From: Rheinheimera pacifica | Lineage (GTDB): Bacteria; Pseudomonadota; Gammaproteobacteria; Enterobacterales; Alteromonadaceae | Direction: 5' to 3' | Assembly: GCF_900108485.1 (NCBI RefSeq) | Contig: NZ_FNXF01000023.1 | Location: 1-41,459 of the forward strand | DNA length: 41,459 nucleotides | Part shown: in pieces, positions 28,153 to 39,395 of the stretch | Layout of the letters: every line of letters starts with the position of its first letter | Numbering within the stretch: position 1 is the first letter of the stretch | Notes under the pieces: generated by a model | Told to the model about the DNA's origin: nothing | Seen by the model: the letters and a program-made list of their open reading frames with translations, nothing else | The model's database searches: none | Made by a program: the position numbers and the translations under genes

Positions 28153-29525
28153 ATAAAGATAGCACTAACCTGAAACAGCTTTTCCACTTCAACGATGTGC
28201 TTTTTATCTACCATAAACAAAATAATGTGATCATTGGTTTCAATAACGGTGCTGTCGTGGGCAATAACCACTTCATCGCCGCGCACAACAGCGCCAATAG
28301 TGGTACCCGGTGGCAGTTTAATGCTGCCGATAGCTTTACCCACCACTTTGCTGGTATTGCTGTCGCCATGGGCAATAGCTTCAATGGCCTCGGCAGCGCC
28401 GCGGCGTAGCGAGTATACGTTTACGATATCACCACGGCGGATATGGGTTAACAACGCAGAAATTGTGGCTTGTTGCGGCGATACGGCAATATCCACTTCG
28501 CCGCCTTGCAGTAAATCGACATAGGCACCGCGTTTAATTAGCACCATGGTTTTTTGTGCGCCCATCCTTTTGGCCAGCATGGCCGACATGATATTGGCTT
28601 CATCGTCGTTGGTAACGGCGATAAACACGTCTACCTGCTCAATGTTTTCTTCTTCCAGCAGCTCTGGGTCTGAGGCGTCACCGACATACACCACGGTATT
28701 ATCCAGCGCGCTGGACAAAAACTCGGCGCGCTCTTTGCCACGCTCAATTAACTTAACGCTGTGGGTTTTTTCCAATGCCCGTGCCAGGCCAAAACCCACA
28801 TTACCACCACCGGCGATCATAATGCGGCGGTAGCTGCGCTCCAGCTTTTGCAGCTCGCTCATTACCGCGCGGATATGCTTGGTAGCGGCGACGAAAAAGA
28901 CTTCGTCGTCGGCTTCAATAATAGTCGTACCCAGCGGTTTAATCGCGGTGCCGCGTCGGTAAATAGCAGCTACCCGGGTTTCAATATTCGGCATATGTTC
29001 TTTTAACGCCGACAACGCATGGCCAACCAGCAAGCCGCCATAATAAGCTTTAACCGCCACCAGGCTCACCTTGCCACCGGCAAACTCCACCACCTGTAAG
29101 GCGCCGGGGTAGTCAATTAAGCGGCGGATATAATTGGTAACCAGGGCTTCTGGCGCAATAAAATGATCGACCGGCATATCGTCTTTATGAAACAGCTGAT
29201 CGCGGTATTTCAGGTACTGATTGGTGCGGATGCGGGCAATCTTAACCGGTGTATTAAACATACTGTAGGCGACCTGGCAGGCGACAATATTCACTTCGTC
29301 ACTGTTGGTTACTGCCACTATCATGTCGGCATCTTCGGCACCGGCTTTTTTCAGAATATCGGGGTGCGAACCATGGCCATGTACTACCTGCAAATCGTAA
29401 CGATCCTGCAGGGCACGCAGCTTGTCTGCATTGCTATCAACAATGGTGATATCGTTTTGCTCACCTACCAGGTTTTCTGCCAGTGTGGCACCAACCTGAC
29501 CTGCACCCAGAATAATTATTTTCAT
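28149..29525 (-). CDS. trkA: Trk potassium uptake system NAD-binding regulatory subunit
   Basis: This 458-residue cytoplasmic protein is a tandem of two RCK units. The first Rossmann fold starts [19 protein letters not shown] and the second [20 protein letters not shown] near residue 230, each followed by a TrkA-C domain. It gates TrkH in response to NAD(H)/ATP. The ATG overlaps the rsmB stop in ATGA, making it the last gene of def-fmt-rsmB-trkA, the order also known in E. coli. Confidence 0.97.
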   Translation of the reverse strand: MKIIILGAGQVGATLAENLVGEQNDITIVDSNADKLRALQDRYDLQVVHGHGSHPDILKKAGAEDADMIVAVTNSDEVNIVACQVAYSMFNTPVKIARIRTNQYLKYRDQLFHKDDMPVDHFIAPEALVTNYIRRLIDYPGALQVVEFAGGKVSLVAVKAYYGGLLVGHALSALKEHMPNIETRVAAIYRRGTAIKPLGTTIIEADDEVFFVAATKHIRAVMSELQKLERSYRRIMIAGGGNVGFGLARALEKTHSVKLIERGKERAEFLSSALDNTVVYVGDASDPELLEEENIEQVDVFIAVTNDDEANIMSAMLAKRMGAQKTMVLIKRGAYVDLLQGGEVDIAVSPQQATISALLTHIRRGDIVNVYSLRRGAAEAIEAIAHGDSNTSKVVGKAIGSIKLPPGTTIGAVVRGDEVVIAHDSTVIETNDHIILFMVDKKHIVEVEKLFQVSAIFI

Positions 29526-30838
29526 GCTTTCTCGTTGTTGGTCATTTTTTTCAGCCTGGCATAGAAAAAGCCGTCCATGTCCTGTTCGCCGGGTAGCAGC
29601 TGCCAGCCGTATTGCTGATTTGCATGCTGCTGTGGCAACCTATCCAGCTTAGCATCGCTGTGCTGCTGTAAAAACTGTTCAATTTGCTCGCTGTTTTCTG
29701 CAGGCAAAACACTGCAGGTCGCATAAAGCAGCGTGCCACCCGGCGCCAGCAGGCTCCAGCATTGGCGTAAGATACGCTGTTGCAATTCAGCCAGTACTGC
29801 GATATCAGCCTTTTTACGCAGCCAGCGGATATCCGGATGACGGCGGATCACACCGGTGGCCGAGCAGGGCACATCCAGCAAAATGCGGTCAAATAATTTG
29901 CCTTGCCACCAGCTGTCGGGTTCAGCGGCATCAGCGGCAATAACATTAGCGTTTAAGCCCAAACGGGCCAGATTTTCATGCACCCGCAGCAGGCGTTTGG
30001 TTTCTTTATCCAGCGCAGTAAGTTCAGCTTCAGGTGCCAGTTCCAGTATATGGCAGGTTTTACCGCCTGGGGCGCAGCAGGCGTCCAGAATATGCTGGCT
30101 GCTGTTTACATCAAGCAAGCTGGCGGCATATTGCGCTGCGGCATCCTGCACTGAGAACCAGCCTTCGGCATAGCCGGGCAGGGAGGTAACATCCTGTGCC
30201 TGCGCCAGTTTAATTGCAGCCGGTAAACCGGCTACTGGCCGGGTGTATTCAATACCTTGGCGGGTTAGCGCGGCGGCATAGTCTGTCGGGTTAATTTTGC
30301 TGATATTTACCCGCAACCATAATGGTGCTTTTTGCTGGTTGGCATCAAGTATCTGTTGCCACTGTTGTGGATAAGCCTGTTGCAGTGCGGTAATCAGCCA
30401 GCCAGGATGATTAAGCTGTACCGCGGCTGGCGCAGTGGCGAAGTTAAATAACTCAGGTTGGCGCTGCACATTACGCAGCACACCGTTAATCAGCTTAGTC
30501 AGTGACTGGCCTTTTAATTCACGTGCGGCGTCAACGGTTTCACTGATAGCGGCATGGTCTGGTATGCGCATAAACTTAAGTTGGTAAATACCCACATACA
30601 GCAAGAACTGCAAAGGGCGCAGTTGCTTGATCAGCGGTTTACTCATTAGCTGGCCGCAAACGGCTTCAAGTTGTGGCAGGTAGCGCATTACGCCAAAGCA
30701 AATTTCCTGCAACAAGGCTTTATCCAGTGGGTTATCCAGCAGTGCCTGCGCTTTGGGCAGCACCTCAGACAATGACATGCCCTGATCGACCACATCAAAG
30801 CAACTGCGTGCAGCAAGCACGCGAACGTTATAGCTCAT
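29522..30838 (-). CDS. rsmB: 16S rRNA (cytosine-967-C5)-methyltransferase
   Basis: The ATG at 30838, in the ATGA overlap with fmt, is chosen over a start at 30874; the protein then begins [20 protein letters not shown]. The 438-residue enzyme has a NusB-like RNA-binding N-terminal region (about 1-140) and a SAM methyltransferase domain with [35 protein letters not shown] and [17 protein letters not shown]; the two motif cysteines for m5C catalysis are present. It methylates C967 of 16S rRNA. Confidence 0.96.
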   Translation of the reverse strand: MSYNVRVLAARSCFDVVDQGMSLSEVLPKAQALLDNPLDKALLQEICFGVMRYLPQLEAVCGQLMSKPLIKQLRPLQFLLYVGIYQLKFMRIPDHAAISETVDAARELKGQSLTKLINGVLRNVQRQPELFNFATAPAAVQLNHPGWLITALQQAYPQQWQQILDANQQKAPLWLRVNISKINPTDYAAALTRQGIEYTRPVAGLPAAIKLAQAQDVTSLPGYAEGWFSVQDAAAQYAASLLDVNSSQHILDACCAPGGKTCHILELAPEAELTALDKETKRLLRVHENLARLGLNANVIAADAAEPDSWWQGKLFDRILLDVPCSATGVIRRHPDIRWLRKKADIAVLAELQQRILRQCWSLLAPGGTLLYATCSVLPAENSEQIEQFLQQHSDAKLDRLPQQHANQQYGWQLLPGEQDMDGFFYARLKKMTNNEKA

Positions 30839-31791
30839 AGCACCTGGCCAATAATTGTACCGGGGCTTAGCCAATCAGCGCGGCCATTTAAAAAATCGGC
30901 GGCGGCCATGGCTTTTTTACCTGGCGGCTGTAGCTGGGTAATAAGCAATGCGCCTTCAGCACAGGCAATGCGGATACCGTGTTTATCGGCACTTAATATT
31001 GTACCTGCGGCTTTATCGCTGTTGCTGCTTTGTGCGCTTGCTTGCCACACCTTAATGCTGCCTTGTGCCAGTGTAAAATAGCTGACCGGCCAGGGGTTAA
31101 AGGCTCTTATTTCACGCTGTAGTGCAGAGGCTGGTTTGTTAAAGTTGAGCAGGGCTTCGTCTTTATGCAGCTTTTCGGCGTAACTGGCTTGGCTGTTATC
31201 CTGTATTTGCGCCTGTTGCTGCAGTGCCGGTAAGTTGGCCAATGCAGCCAGCAGAGCTTTGGGGCCCAGTATGGCTAGCTTGTCGTATAAAGAGGCGCTG
31301 GTATCAGTATCGTCAATATCACAACTCACCGTGCTTAACATGGCGCCGGTATCAAGGCCGGCATCCATTTGCATAATGGTTACGCCGGTTTGAGCATCAC
31401 CGGCCCAGATGGCGCGCTGAATTGGCGCAGCACCGCGCCAGCGCGGCAGTAAAGAGCCGTGTACATTAATACAACCAAGGCGGGGAGTATCCAGTACGGC
31501 TTGTGGCAAAATTAAGCCATAGGCAACAACAATCATTAAATCAGCGTTTAGTGCGGCCAGCTCTTGTTGTGCCGGGGCTTTTTTCAGTGATTTAGGTTGA
31601 TATACGGCCAGGTTATGCTGCAAGGCTAACTGTTTCACTGCGCTGGGTTGCAATTGCTGGCCACGGCCGGCTGGCCGGTCTGGCTGGGTGTAAACGGCGA
31701 TAACCTGATGCCCTGCATCTAACAGAGCTTGCAGATGGCGCGCCGCAAAATCGGGCGTGCCAGCAAAAATAATACGTAAAGGAGTGGTCAC
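30835..31791 (-). CDS. fmt: Methionyl-tRNA formyltransferase
   Basis: This 318-residue enzyme begins [19 protein letters not shown] and carries the formyltransferase core [19 protein letters not shown] and [15 protein letters not shown], with a C-terminal OB-like tRNA-binding domain (about 210-318). It formylates initiator Met-tRNA with 10-formyl-tetrahydrofolate. It lies 12 bases after def and overlaps rsmB by ATGA. Length agrees with E. coli Fmt (315). Confidence 0.97.
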   Translation of the reverse strand: MTTPLRIIFAGTPDFAARHLQALLDAGHQVIAVYTQPDRPAGRGQQLQPSAVKQLALQHNLAVYQPKSLKKAPAQQELAALNADLMIVVAYGLILPQAVLDTPRLGCINVHGSLLPRWRGAAPIQRAIWAGDAQTGVTIMQMDAGLDTGAMLSTVSCDIDDTDTSASLYDKLAILGPKALLAALANLPALQQQAQIQDNSQASYAEKLHKDEALLNFNKPASALQREIRAFNPWPVSYFTLAQGSIKVWQASAQSSNSDKAAGTILSADKHGIRIACAEGALLITQLQPPGKKAMAAADFLNGRADWLSPGTIIGQVL

Positions 31792-31803
31792 TGTATATCC
31801 TGT

Positions 31804-32319
31804 TTAAAGGGCGTGGCGCTGTGCCAGTTTGGCTTCTTTTTCCAGCTTCTTCCGGATCCGCTCACGCTTTAACGGCGACAGATAATCGATAAACAATTTG
31901 CCGACCAGATGGTCCAGCTCGTGTTGCAGGCAAATTGCCAGCAGGCCATCGGCATTTAATTCAAACCAATCGCCGTTTCTGTCTTGCGCCTTCACTGTTA
32001 CTTCGGCCGCACGCTCTACTTTGGCGTAGTTTTGTGGCACAGACAAACAGCCTTCTTCATAGCTGGTTTCGCCACTGCGGGCGATAATTTCCGGGTTAAT
32101 AAACACCATGGGGTCGTTACTGTCTTCAGAGAGATCAATAACCACCACGCGCAGATGCACATTAACCTGCGTAGCGGCCAGGCCAATACCATTTTCGTCG
32201 TACATGGTATCGAGCATATCGTCGACCAGTTGTTGGATCTCTGACGTAACCGCTGCAACAGGTTTTGCTACTGTGCGAAGCCTTTCATCCGGGTAATGTA
32301 AAACATGTAAAACTGCCAT
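31804..32319 (-). CDS. def: Peptide deformylase
   Basis: This 171-residue metalloenzyme has all three family motifs: [17 protein letters not shown] with C91 and [10 protein letters not shown] with H133, E134 and H137. It removes the formyl group from the N-terminus of new proteins, undoing what fmt adds. It is the first gene of def-fmt-rsmB-trkA; the AT-rich gap 32320-32442 shared with the divergent LysM gene should hold the promoters. Confidence 0.97.
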   Translation of the reverse strand: MAVLHVLHYPDERLRTVAKPVAAVTSEIQQLVDDMLDTMYDENGIGLAATQVNVHLRVVVIDLSEDSNDPMVFINPEIIARSGETSYEEGCLSVPQNYAKVERAAEVTVKAQDRNGDWFELNADGLLAICLQHELDHLVGKLFIDYLSPLKRERIRKKLEKEAKLAQRHAL

Positions 32320-32442
32320 AACACCTACAAAATTATGCTTTGTTTCAAAGGTTGTGATATGTTTTAATTTTAGCCATTAATCCGCTGTATTAACAGCTTA
32401 GTGTGCAATAATTACAACAAGAACGAGCTCAAGGATGCCGGC

Positions 32443-33552
32443 ATGCTGAAAAAATTCGCTGCTATTGTCACTCTGGTGGTTATGAGTGGCTTTTTTAATG
32501 TGTTTGCCGATGTATTAAAAATTCGCGACGATGCTCCTGCCAGTTATGTTGTTAAGAAAGGCGATACGCTGTGGGATATCTCCGCTTTGTACCTGAGTGA
32601 GCCCTGGTTATGGCCACAGCTGTGGCAGATGAACCCCCAGGTTGACAACCCGCACCTGATATTTCCCGGTGATACGTTAACACTTACTTATGATGCACAG
32701 GGCCGGCCTCGTCTGGCAGTAAATAACAAGGTAAAACGCTTATCACCTACCGCCCGTAAAACGGTAAAAAGCGCCGATGCGGTGTCTACCTTACCGCTAA
32801 GTATGATTCGGCATTATCTGACGTTTGAACAATCGTTGTTGGATGAACAAATTCAGGCTCTGCCTTATATCCTCGGTTCTAATGCCAACGTAAAAAACTC
32901 GGTAAGTGACCATATTATTTATGCGAAAGGTGTACTGGACAGCGGTGCCTCTTATGGCGTGTACCGTAAAGGCAAACCTTATTTTGATCCGGAAACTGAA
33001 ACCGTATTAGGTTATGAAACTACGCTGGTAGCTACCGCGCGGGCGTTTCGGCCCGGCCATGATGCAACTGAAGATAAACCGGCCGAAGCATCATCACTGA
33101 ACGTGCTTAGCGTTAAGCGCGAAATTAAACAGGGCGATCGCCTGATGCCAGCGCTGGAGGGGCAGGCGTTACCGGCGTTTTTTGTGATGACTAAACCGGA
33201 GTTTGATATCACCGGAACCATTATCGATACTACGTCTAACCTGCGTGAGTTTTCCAAGTGGGATATTGTGGTGTTAAATCGTGGGGCATTGCAGCAGTTA
33301 AAGGCCGGCCATATGGTAGGTATTTACCGCAACTCGCCAATGGTGGTCGATAGCCCGGATGGCCCGGTATACATTGAAGACGCCAGTAAATTGCAGAAAA
33401 TGTTCAAAAACTTTGGCGATACCACTATTACCTTGCCAAGAGAAAAAGTGGGTGAGCTGATGGTATTTAAAGTATCTGAGCGCACCAGTTTTGCTATTGT
33501 CACTAAAACACAACGTCCAATCCGGGTTGGAGATTTAATCGCTAACCTGTAA
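32443..33552 (+). CDS. LysM-domain exported protein
   Basis: The ATG at 32443 is chosen, with AAGGATG about 7 bases upstream and a clear signal peptide (MLKKFAAIVTLVVMSGFFNVFA); the frame opens at 32401. The 369-residue protein carries one LysM domain (YVVKKGDTLWDISALYL to LIFPGDTLTLTY, about residues 34-85), which binds peptidoglycan. The rest is beta-rich without an enzyme motif. This gene is commonly found upstream of dprA in gammaproteobacteria. Its precise role is unknown. Confidence 0.92.
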   Translation: MLKKFAAIVTLVVMSGFFNVFADVLKIRDDAPASYVVKKGDTLWDISALYLSEPWLWPQLWQMNPQVDNPHLIFPGDTLTLTYDAQGRPRLAVNNKVKRLSPTARKTVKSADAVSTLPLSMIRHYLTFEQSLLDEQIQALPYILGSNANVKNSVSDHIIYAKGVLDSGASYGVYRKGKPYFDPETETVLGYETTLVATARAFRPGHDATEDKPAEASSLNVLSVKREIKQGDRLMPALEGQALPAFFVMTKPEFDITGTIIDTTSNLREFSKWDIVVLNRGALQQLKAGHMVGIYRNSPMVVDSPDGPVYIEDASKLQKMFKNFGDTTITLPREKVGELMVFKVSERTSFAIVTKTQRPIRVGDLIANL

Positions 33553-33578
33553 CTCAATAAGTATGGAGCCAGTTTGTC

Positions 33579-34670
33579 ATGGAGGATCTTTGCAACTGGC
33601 TCGCTTTAGCCACTGTGCATGGCCTTGATGGCCTGAAGTTCCAACGTCTGAGCGAGCAAATATCGGTTACCGAGCTGGTAAAATTACCGGCCAGTACCTT
33701 AAGAGACATTGGTTTTACCGAACGTCAGGCGCATATACTGGCTTATGAGTCAAAAGCCAAAGTGGATAGTGCGTTACAATGGCTGGCGCAGGCCGATAAT
33801 CATCATGTTGTTACTTATCTTGACCCACGCTATCCGGCATTATTAAAGCAAACCAAACAGCCGCCTTTGCTATTGTTTGTTAAAGGTAACCCGCAGATCC
33901 TGGCACAGCAGCAACTAGCTATGGTGGGTAGCCGTCAGCCCACGCCAACCGGGCGTAAAGTGGCGCAAAGTTTCGCGGCTGAATTGTCGCAACAGGGTTA
34001 TGTTATTACCAGTGGTATGGCGCGCGGTATTGATAGCGAAAGCCACAAAGGCGCGTTGCAGGCAGGTGGCTTAACCATAGCCGTGTTGGGCCATGGTTTA
34101 AAGCAGGTATATCCTGCTTCCAATAAAGCGCTGGCAGAAGCGATAACTGAGCAGGGCGCTCTGGTGTCAGAGTATTTTCCTGATGTATTGGCGCGGGCAG
34201 AGTGGTTTCCGCAACGTAACCGCATTGTGGTTGGTTTAAGTATTGGCACCATAGTGGTAGAGGCGGGCTTAAAAAGTGGTACTTTAATCAGTGCTAATCT
34301 GGCGGCCGAATATAGCCGCGATGTATTTGCGGTGCCCGGTTCAGTGTATAGCCCGCAGTCGGCGGGTTGCCATGCGCTAATTCAACAAGGCGCTAAACTG
34401 GTGACAAGTGTGGCCGATATACTGGAGGAATGGAGCTTTTTTCAGAAAAGTTGTCTAACAACTGAGCCTGAATCAGAAAAAAGTACTGAAACAGACTTGT
34501 TTGCCCGCCAGTTGTTGGCTAACGTAGGAGATGAAGTTACCGCAGTTGATTTGATTGCACAGCGCGCCGGGTTGGCGATAGCTGATGCAACTATAGCGCT
34601 GTTACAGCTGGAGTTAGCTGGTGAAGTAGCAGCAGTTCCCGGTGGCTACATTAGAGTGAGGAGTGCCTGA
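33579..34670 (+). CDS. dprA: DNA-processing protein DprA (Smf)
   Basis: This 363-residue protein has an N-terminal helix-hairpin-helix-like region, a Rossmann-like core ([76 protein letters not shown]) and a C-terminal winged-helix domain (about 300-363). DprA loads RecA on incoming single-stranded DNA in natural transformation. TATGGAGCC precedes the start. smg follows after 2 bases. Confidence 0.96.
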   Translation: MEDLCNWLALATVHGLDGLKFQRLSEQISVTELVKLPASTLRDIGFTERQAHILAYESKAKVDSALQWLAQADNHHVVTYLDPRYPALLKQTKQPPLLLFVKGNPQILAQQQLAMVGSRQPTPTGRKVAQSFAAELSQQGYVITSGMARGIDSESHKGALQAGGLTIAVLGHGLKQVYPASNKALAEAITEQGALVSEYFPDVLARAEWFPQRNRIVVGLSIGTIVVEAGLKSGTLISANLAAEYSRDVFAVPGSVYSPQSAGCHALIQQGAKLVTSVADILEEWSFFQKSCLTTEPESEKSTETDLFARQLLANVGDEVTAVDLIAQRAGLAIADATIALLQLELAGEVAAVPGGYIRVRSA

Positions 34671-34672
34671 GT

Positions 34673-35146
34673 ATGTTTGATATCCTCGTTTACCTGTTTG
34701 AAAATTATATCCACAATGAATCTGACATTTACGTTAACCATGCTGATCTGACCAAAGAGTTAAGCCGGGCGGGTTTTCATGACGACGATATCTTCAAAGC
34801 GCTAAAGTGGCTCGACAACCTGTCTGCGCTGCAGGAAAGTCATGTTAAGCCTTATTTGTCCAAAGGCACCTCTAACGCTACCCGTATTTATTGCGCGGCG
34901 GAATTGGCTAAAATGGATGTAGAGTGCCAGGGCTTCTTGCTGTTTCTGGAACAAGTTAATGTGCTGGACGCCGTTACCCGCGAGATGGTTATCGACAGGG
35001 TAATGGATCTGGACAGTAACAGCATTAGCCTGGAAGATTTAAAATGGGTGGTACTGATGGTGCTGTTTAATGTACCTGGCCATGAGAATGCCTATGCCCA
35101 AATGGAAGATTTAATTTTTGATGAACCTGAAGGGCCGCTGCATTAA
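34673..35146 (+). CDS. smg: Smg protein (DUF494 family)
   Basis: This 157-residue acidic protein begins [18 protein letters not shown], with [22 protein letters not shown] and [30 protein letters not shown]. These are hallmarks of Smg/DUF494, whose function remains undefined. It is cotranscribed with dprA here as in E. coli and related genera. Length matches E. coli Smg. Confidence 0.95.
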   Translation: MFDILVYLFENYIHNESDIYVNHADLTKELSRAGFHDDDIFKALKWLDNLSALQESHVKPYLSKGTSNATRIYCAAELAKMDVECQGFLLFLEQVNVLDAVTREMVIDRVMDLDSNSISLEDLKWVVLMVLFNVPGHENAYAQMEDLIFDEPEGPLH

Positions 35147-35161
35147 GCGGCCTTAGCCTTT

Positions 35162-35701
35162 ATGACAGACGATTCGGCCTTGTTTGACCTGCCGCAACAG
35201 CAGCAGTTATGTCCGTTATGCCAGCAACCGCTGGCGATGAAATCAGGTAAGAACGGCCCTTTTCTTGGTTGCAGTGCTTATCCGGCCTGCAACTATATAA
35301 AAGCCTTACACCAGCATGAAACCAGCATCGTAAAAGTGCTGGATAGCGAAGCCTGCCCGCAATGCGGCAATGCACTGGCGGTAAAGAACGGCCGGTACGG
35401 CATGTTTATTGGCTGTACCGATTATCCGCGCTGTAATTTTGTGGTGCATGAGCATGGCGAACAAACGGACGCAGAACGGCTGGCGTGCCCCAAGTGTAAA
35501 CAGGGCCAGCTGACCGAGCGGGTAAATAAGTTTGGTAAAGCGTTCTGGGGCTGTGACAACTATCCCAAATGCAAGTTTCTGCTAAATGACAAACCGGTTG
35601 CTGGCGCCTGCGTAGCTTGTTATTTTGCTTTACTGGTAGAAAGAAAAGGCGTGTTGTACTGCGCAGATAAAAAGTGCGGAGAAAAACAGCCGGCAGTTTA
35701 A
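35162..35701 (+). CDS. yrdD: Topoisomerase-type zinc-finger protein (YrdD-like)
   Basis: This 179-residue protein consists of topoisomerase I-type zinc ribbons. The first two repeat a CPxCxxxLxxKxGxxGxFxGCxxYPxCxxI pattern (about 18-50 and 62-95), a third is CPKCKQGQLTERVNKFGKAFWGCDNYPKCKF, and a degenerate fourth (CVACYFALLVERKGVLYCADKKCG) closes it. It should bind nucleic acid. It follows smg after 15 bases, as in the smg-yrdD-tsaC order of E. coli. Confidence 0.92.
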   Translation: MTDDSALFDLPQQQQLCPLCQQPLAMKSGKNGPFLGCSAYPACNYIKALHQHETSIVKVLDSEACPQCGNALAVKNGRYGMFIGCTDYPRCNFVVHEHGEQTDAERLACPKCKQGQLTERVNKFGKAFWGCDNYPKCKFLLNDKPVAGACVACYFALLVERKGVLYCADKKCGEKQPAV

Positions 35702-35710
35702 GCTACCGGC
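35682..35710 (-). terminator. Probable intrinsic terminator of purEK
   Basis: GCCGG (35689-35693) pairs with CCGGC (35706-35710) around a 12-base loop. On the minus strand the stem is followed by TGTTTTT, so it ends transcripts from purK. It lies inside the end of the convergent yrdD gene. The stem is short. Confidence 0.5.
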
Positions 35711-35717
35711 CAGCACA

Positions 35718-36851
35718 TCAGTTTAACCGTGCTGCCATTTGAGCCAGCTCGGGAAAAGCCGCCTCAGGCAATAGCGCGATTAATTGCTCAAAACGTTGCT
35801 TTAGTTGGGCATTGTCTGTCGCGGATAAATTAATATGGCCCATTTTGCGACCGGCGCGTTTGCTTTTACCGTACCAGTGTAAATGCAACCCTGGCAGCGC
35901 CAGTATTTGCTCCGGCACTGTGTCTTCGCCAAGAATATTTACCATCAAACTCGGGCGCAGTAAGGCGGTACTGCCAAGCGGTAAGCCGCAGACGGCGCGT
36001 AAGTGCTGCTCAAACTGACAGACATCAGCGCCTTGCTGGGTCCAATGGCCGGAGTTATGCACCCTTGGTGCAATTTCATTTACCAGCAGCTCACCGTTAA
36101 CATCAAAAAACTCTATCGCCAGTACGCCAACGTAATTCAGCTGGTTTGCCACCGCAGTAAACATTTGTTGTGCTTGTTGTTGCAACTGTTCATTACCGGC
36201 TACCGCTAAAGACACGCTAAGCACACCGTTGACATGGTGGTTTTCGGTCAGCGGATACACCTGCACTTCACCTTTGCTATTGCGGGCACCTATCAATGAA
36301 ACTTCACGCTGAAACGGAATAAACTGTTCAGCAACAATTGCCTGTTTGCTGTCGGCAGCCAGAAAAGCACTAATATCCTGCCACAATGCTGCGGCCTGTT
36401 CAGCTTGCTTTAACCGCCACTGGCCTTTACCGTCATAACCGGCCAGTGCGCTTTTAAATACCAGCGGTAAGCCCAGCTTGCTGATCGCCGCTGTAAAATC
36501 GGCTTCGTTATTAATAATGTGATAACTGGCAGAGCGTACACCGGCGCTGTCCAGCAATTGTTTTTCTAACCGGCGATCGCCGCCGGCTTTAATGGCAGTT
36601 TCGCCCGGAAAAAACTTACCGCTTTGCTGGCACTGCGCCAGTACTGGCAGCGGAATGTGTTCAAACTCGGCAGTCACCACATCGGCATCAGCTATGGCAT
36701 TGGCCAGGCCTTTACCCAAATTTTGCTGCGTCAGCGGGTGCACTATGGCGTCATTGTTCACATCATAAGCGCTGATGCTGATATTCAGCGGTGCACCGGC
36801 CAGCGCCATCATCCGCGCCAGTTGGCCGGCGCCCAATACTAATACCTTCAT
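35718..36851 (-). CDS. purK: N5-carboxyaminoimidazole ribonucleotide synthase
   Basis: This 377-residue ATP-grasp enzyme starts [19 protein letters not shown] and contains [31 protein letters not shown] and [30 protein letters not shown]. It uses ATP and bicarbonate to convert AIR to N5-CAIR in purine synthesis. The start overlaps the purE stop in ATGA. The product feeds PurE directly. Confidence 0.97.
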   Translation of the reverse strand: MKVLVLGAGQLARMMALAGAPLNISISAYDVNNDAIVHPLTQQNLGKGLANAIADADVVTAEFEHIPLPVLAQCQQSGKFFPGETAIKAGGDRRLEKQLLDSAGVRSASYHIINNEADFTAAISKLGLPLVFKSALAGYDGKGQWRLKQAEQAAALWQDISAFLAADSKQAIVAEQFIPFQREVSLIGARNSKGEVQVYPLTENHHVNGVLSVSLAVAGNEQLQQQAQQMFTAVANQLNYVGVLAIEFFDVNGELLVNEIAPRVHNSGHWTQQGADVCQFEQHLRAVCGLPLGSTALLRPSLMVNILGEDTVPEQILALPGLHLHWYGKSKRAGRKMGHINLSATDNAQLKQRFEQLIALLPEAAFPELAQMAARLN

Positions 36852-37339
36852 AACGGCACCTGTGACGGGTCGGGCTGGCTTAATACCATATCGGTTTGCG
36901 CCTGACGAAAGGCATCAATTTTTGTCATCAGCTCCACGCTGTTTGTCGCCAGAATTTGCGCTGCCAACAGGCCGGCATTAGCGGCACCGGCATCGCCAAT
37001 GGCTAGGGTGCCTACTGCTACGCCCTTGGGCATTTGTACAATAGACAGCAAAGAGTCTAAACCTTTCAGGGCTTTAGATTGCACCGGCACACCCAGTACC
37101 GGCAGGCTGGTAAAAGCAGCGGCCATGCCGGGTAAATGCGCAGCACCACCGGCCCCGGCAATAATAACCTTTAAACCGCGGCTGGCGGCTGCACTGGCAT
37201 AATCAGCTAATAACTGAGGTGTACGATGTGCGGAAACAACTTTGGTTTCATAGGCAATACCGAATTTATCCAGCATATCAGCGGCGTGCTTCATAGTAGG
37301 CCAGTCTGAGGTTGAACCCATGATGATGCCAACTTGCAT
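36848..37339 (-). CDS. purE: N5-carboxyaminoimidazole ribonucleotide mutase
   Basis: This 163-residue class I PurE has [53 protein letters not shown] and [25 protein letters not shown]. It moves the carboxyl group of N5-CAIR to form CAIR. GAAGGAAAC precedes the ATG. It is the first gene of purEK. I saw no convincing PurR box in 37340-37458. Confidence 0.97.
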   Translation of the reverse strand: MQVGIIMGSTSDWPTMKHAADMLDKFGIAYETKVVSAHRTPQLLADYASAAASRGLKVIIAGAGGAAHLPGMAAAFTSLPVLGVPVQSKALKGLDSLLSIVQMPKGVAVGTLAIGDAGAANAGLLAAQILATNSVELMTKIDAFRQAQTDMVLSQPDPSQVPL

Positions 37340-37458
37340 TGTTGTTTCCTTCTGTACGTGATGAACTAAAAGCGTGAAGGCGCTATTATAGCCAGTTGCG
37401 CAACTGAAGAAAATTTTAACTGTGTTTTTCGTCTAATTATCCGGAGTAGTAGCAACAA

Positions 37459-38013
37459 ATGGCAGAACAGCAGCTGGTTTTACAGGCCTTGCAACAAGGT
37501 GGCGTTATCGCTTACCCCACTGAAGCCGTTTACGGTTTAGGTTGCGACCCGGATAACGAGGCGGCGGTAATGGCGCTGCTGGCGATTAAACAGCGGCCGG
37601 TGGAGAAGGGACTGATCTTAATTGCCGCTAACTATTCGCAGTTACTGCCCTATGTGGATGACAAAGCCATACCACCGGAAAAGCGCTACCAGATATTTTC
37701 CAGCTGGCCGGGCCATATCAGTTGGGTGTTGCCAGCCAGCAAAACGGCGCCTAAGTGGCTTACCGGTCAGTTTGACAGCATTGCCGTGCGGGTCAGTGCG
37801 CATCCGGTGGTGCAGCAGTTATGCAGTGCTTATGGCAAACCGCTGGTATCAACCAGTGCTAATTTATCCGGCCAGCCGGCTATCACCGACAAAGCTGAGC
37901 TGGAGCAAAGCCTCGGCGATAAGTTGTCTGCTATTATGCCGGGACCTTTGGGTGGTGCCACACAACCCAGTCAAATTCGTGATGCCTTAAGTGGCAATAT
38001 AGTAAGGAGTTAA
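37459..38013 (+). CDS. tsaC: Threonylcarbamoyl-AMP synthase
   Basis: This 184-residue YrdC-fold protein has [45 protein letters not shown] and [14 protein letters not shown]. It makes threonylcarbamoyl-adenylate from threonine, bicarbonate and ATP for the t6A37 base of tRNAs. It is the short TsaC form, lacking the Sua5 domain. hemF starts 1 base after its stop. Confidence 0.96.
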   Translation: MAEQQLVLQALQQGGVIAYPTEAVYGLGCDPDNEAAVMALLAIKQRPVEKGLILIAANYSQLLPYVDDKAIPPEKRYQIFSSWPGHISWVLPASKTAPKWLTGQFDSIAVRVSAHPVVQQLCSAYGKPLVSTSANLSGQPAITDKAELEQSLGDKLSAIMPGPLGGATQPSQIRDALSGNIVRS

Positions 38014-38014
38014 G

Positions 38015-38947
38015 GTGACCAACAGCCAACCTCAGCATCATCTGGCAGCCGTGCAACAGTTTTTACAGCAGTTGCAGGACAATATCTGCACTGCACTGCA
38101 GCAGGCAGATGGTAGCGCACAATTTGTTGAAGATGCCTGGCAGCGGCCTGAAGGCGGTGGCGGTAAAAGTCGCGTGCTAACCGGCGGGAAGGTATTTGAG
38201 CAGGCCGGGGTAAATTACTCGCATGTGTTTGGTGCCAATATGCCTGCGTCGGCTACCGCACACCGGCCGGAGCTGGCAGGGCGCAGCTTTAATGCCTGTG
38301 GTGTGTCGTTGGTGATCCATCCGAATAACCCTTATTTGCCTACTACTCATGCCAATGTGCGGTTTTTTATTGCCGAAAAAGCCGGTGAAGCGCCGGTGTG
38401 GTGGTTTGGCGGCGGTTTTGATTTAACACCTTATTACCCGTTCGAAGACGATGTTGTGCATTGGCACCAAACGGCTAAAAAAGCAGTCGACCCCTTTGGC
38501 GCCGAATATTACCCGGCCTATAAAAAGTGGTGCGACGAGTATTTCTACTTAAAGCACCGCGGCGAAACCCGTGGTGTTGGTGGGCTGTTCTTTGACGACT
38601 TAAATGCGCCGGGCTTCGAGCAAAGCTTTGCCCTGATGCGTGCTGTGGGTGAGGCCTTTATTCCGGCGTATTTGCCGATAGTTGAAAGGCGCAAAAACAC
38701 GCCGTACGGTGAGCCTGAGCGCCAGTTCCAGCTGTACCGCCGTGGCCGTTATGTTGAATTTAATCTGGTGTACGACAGGGGTACTTTATTTGGCTTGCAA
38801 AGCGGCGGCCGCACCGAGTCGATTTTAATGTCAATGCCGCCGTTGGTGCGCTGGCAATATGGCTATCAGCCAGAGCCCGGCAGTGCAGAATCGCTATTGT
38901 ATCAACGCTATCTTAAACCGCAGGACTGGTTAAAGCTTCAGGCTTAA
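38015..38947 (+). CDS. hemF: Oxygen-dependent coproporphyrinogen-III oxidase
   Basis: The start is GTG at 38015, with AAGGAG upstream inside the end of tsaC. The 310-residue enzyme has [57 protein letters not shown] and [35 protein letters not shown], typical of aerobic HemF. It makes protoporphyrinogen IX by two oxidative decarboxylations. Its stop interlocks with the convergent globin gene, so a haem-synthesis and a haem-binding gene meet here. Confidence 0.97.
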   Translation: MTNSQPQHHLAAVQQFLQQLQDNICTALQQADGSAQFVEDAWQRPEGGGGKSRVLTGGKVFEQAGVNYSHVFGANMPASATAHRPELAGRSFNACGVSLVIHPNNPYLPTTHANVRFFIAEKAGEAPVWWFGGGFDLTPYYPFEDDVVHWHQTAKKAVDPFGAEYYPAYKKWCDEYFYLKHRGETRGVGGLFFDDLNAPGFEQSFALMRAVGEAFIPAYLPIVERRKNTPYGEPERQFQLYRRGRYVEFNLVYDRGTLFGLQSGGRTESILMSMPPLVRWQYGYQPEPGSAESLLYQRYLKPQDWLKLQA

Positions 38948-39390
38948 CAATTAATCATATGGCTCGCCAGTTGGCCTATCGACTGGCGAATACCATCACG
39001 CAACAGCTTATTCTCCACCACTTCATCCAGCGCTGTATCCATACAAAACATCCACTGATCACGCAGTTTTTCATCTACCGGAAAAGGCAGATGCCGGGCG
39101 CGAAGGCGAGGGTGGCCGTATTGCTGCTCGAACAATGGCGGGCCGCCAAGCCAGCCGGATAAAAACTGGAAAAACTTCTGCCGGATAGTATCCAGCGGTA
39201 GTGGGTGGATAGCGTACAGCTCAGCCGCCTGCGGTGCGGTTTCCATTACATCGTAAAAGCGATTGGCCAGCTTGCGGACTGTATCTTCACCGCCCAGCAT
39301 GGCGTAGGGCGTTTGCTCCGGTGTAGGATGTGGCTTGCTATTTGCTGTGGTTTTATTAAAAATCATCTGTATTAACTTCTTGATGGACAT
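38944..39390 (-). CDS. Group II truncated haemoglobin
   Basis: The ATG at 39390 gives 148 residues ([19 protein letters not shown]); starts at 39438 and 39366 are alternatives. The globin part starts at [24 protein letters not shown] and contains [31 protein letters not shown], with the proximal histidine in RARH, and [11 protein letters not shown] with the conserved G-helix tryptophan. Group II truncated globins bind oxygen or NO. NO handling is plausible near a nitrite reducer, but the gene is not linked to the nir cluster. The start is 5 bases from the divergent aroE start. Confidence 0.88.
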   Translation of the reverse strand: MSIKKLIQMIFNKTTANSKPHPTPEQTPYAMLGGEDTVRKLANRFYDVMETAPQAAELYAIHPLPLDTIRQKFFQFLSGWLGGPPLFEQQYGHPRLRARHLPFPVDEKLRDQWMFCMDTALDEVVENKLLRDGIRQSIGQLASHMINC

Positions 39391-39395
39391 AATTT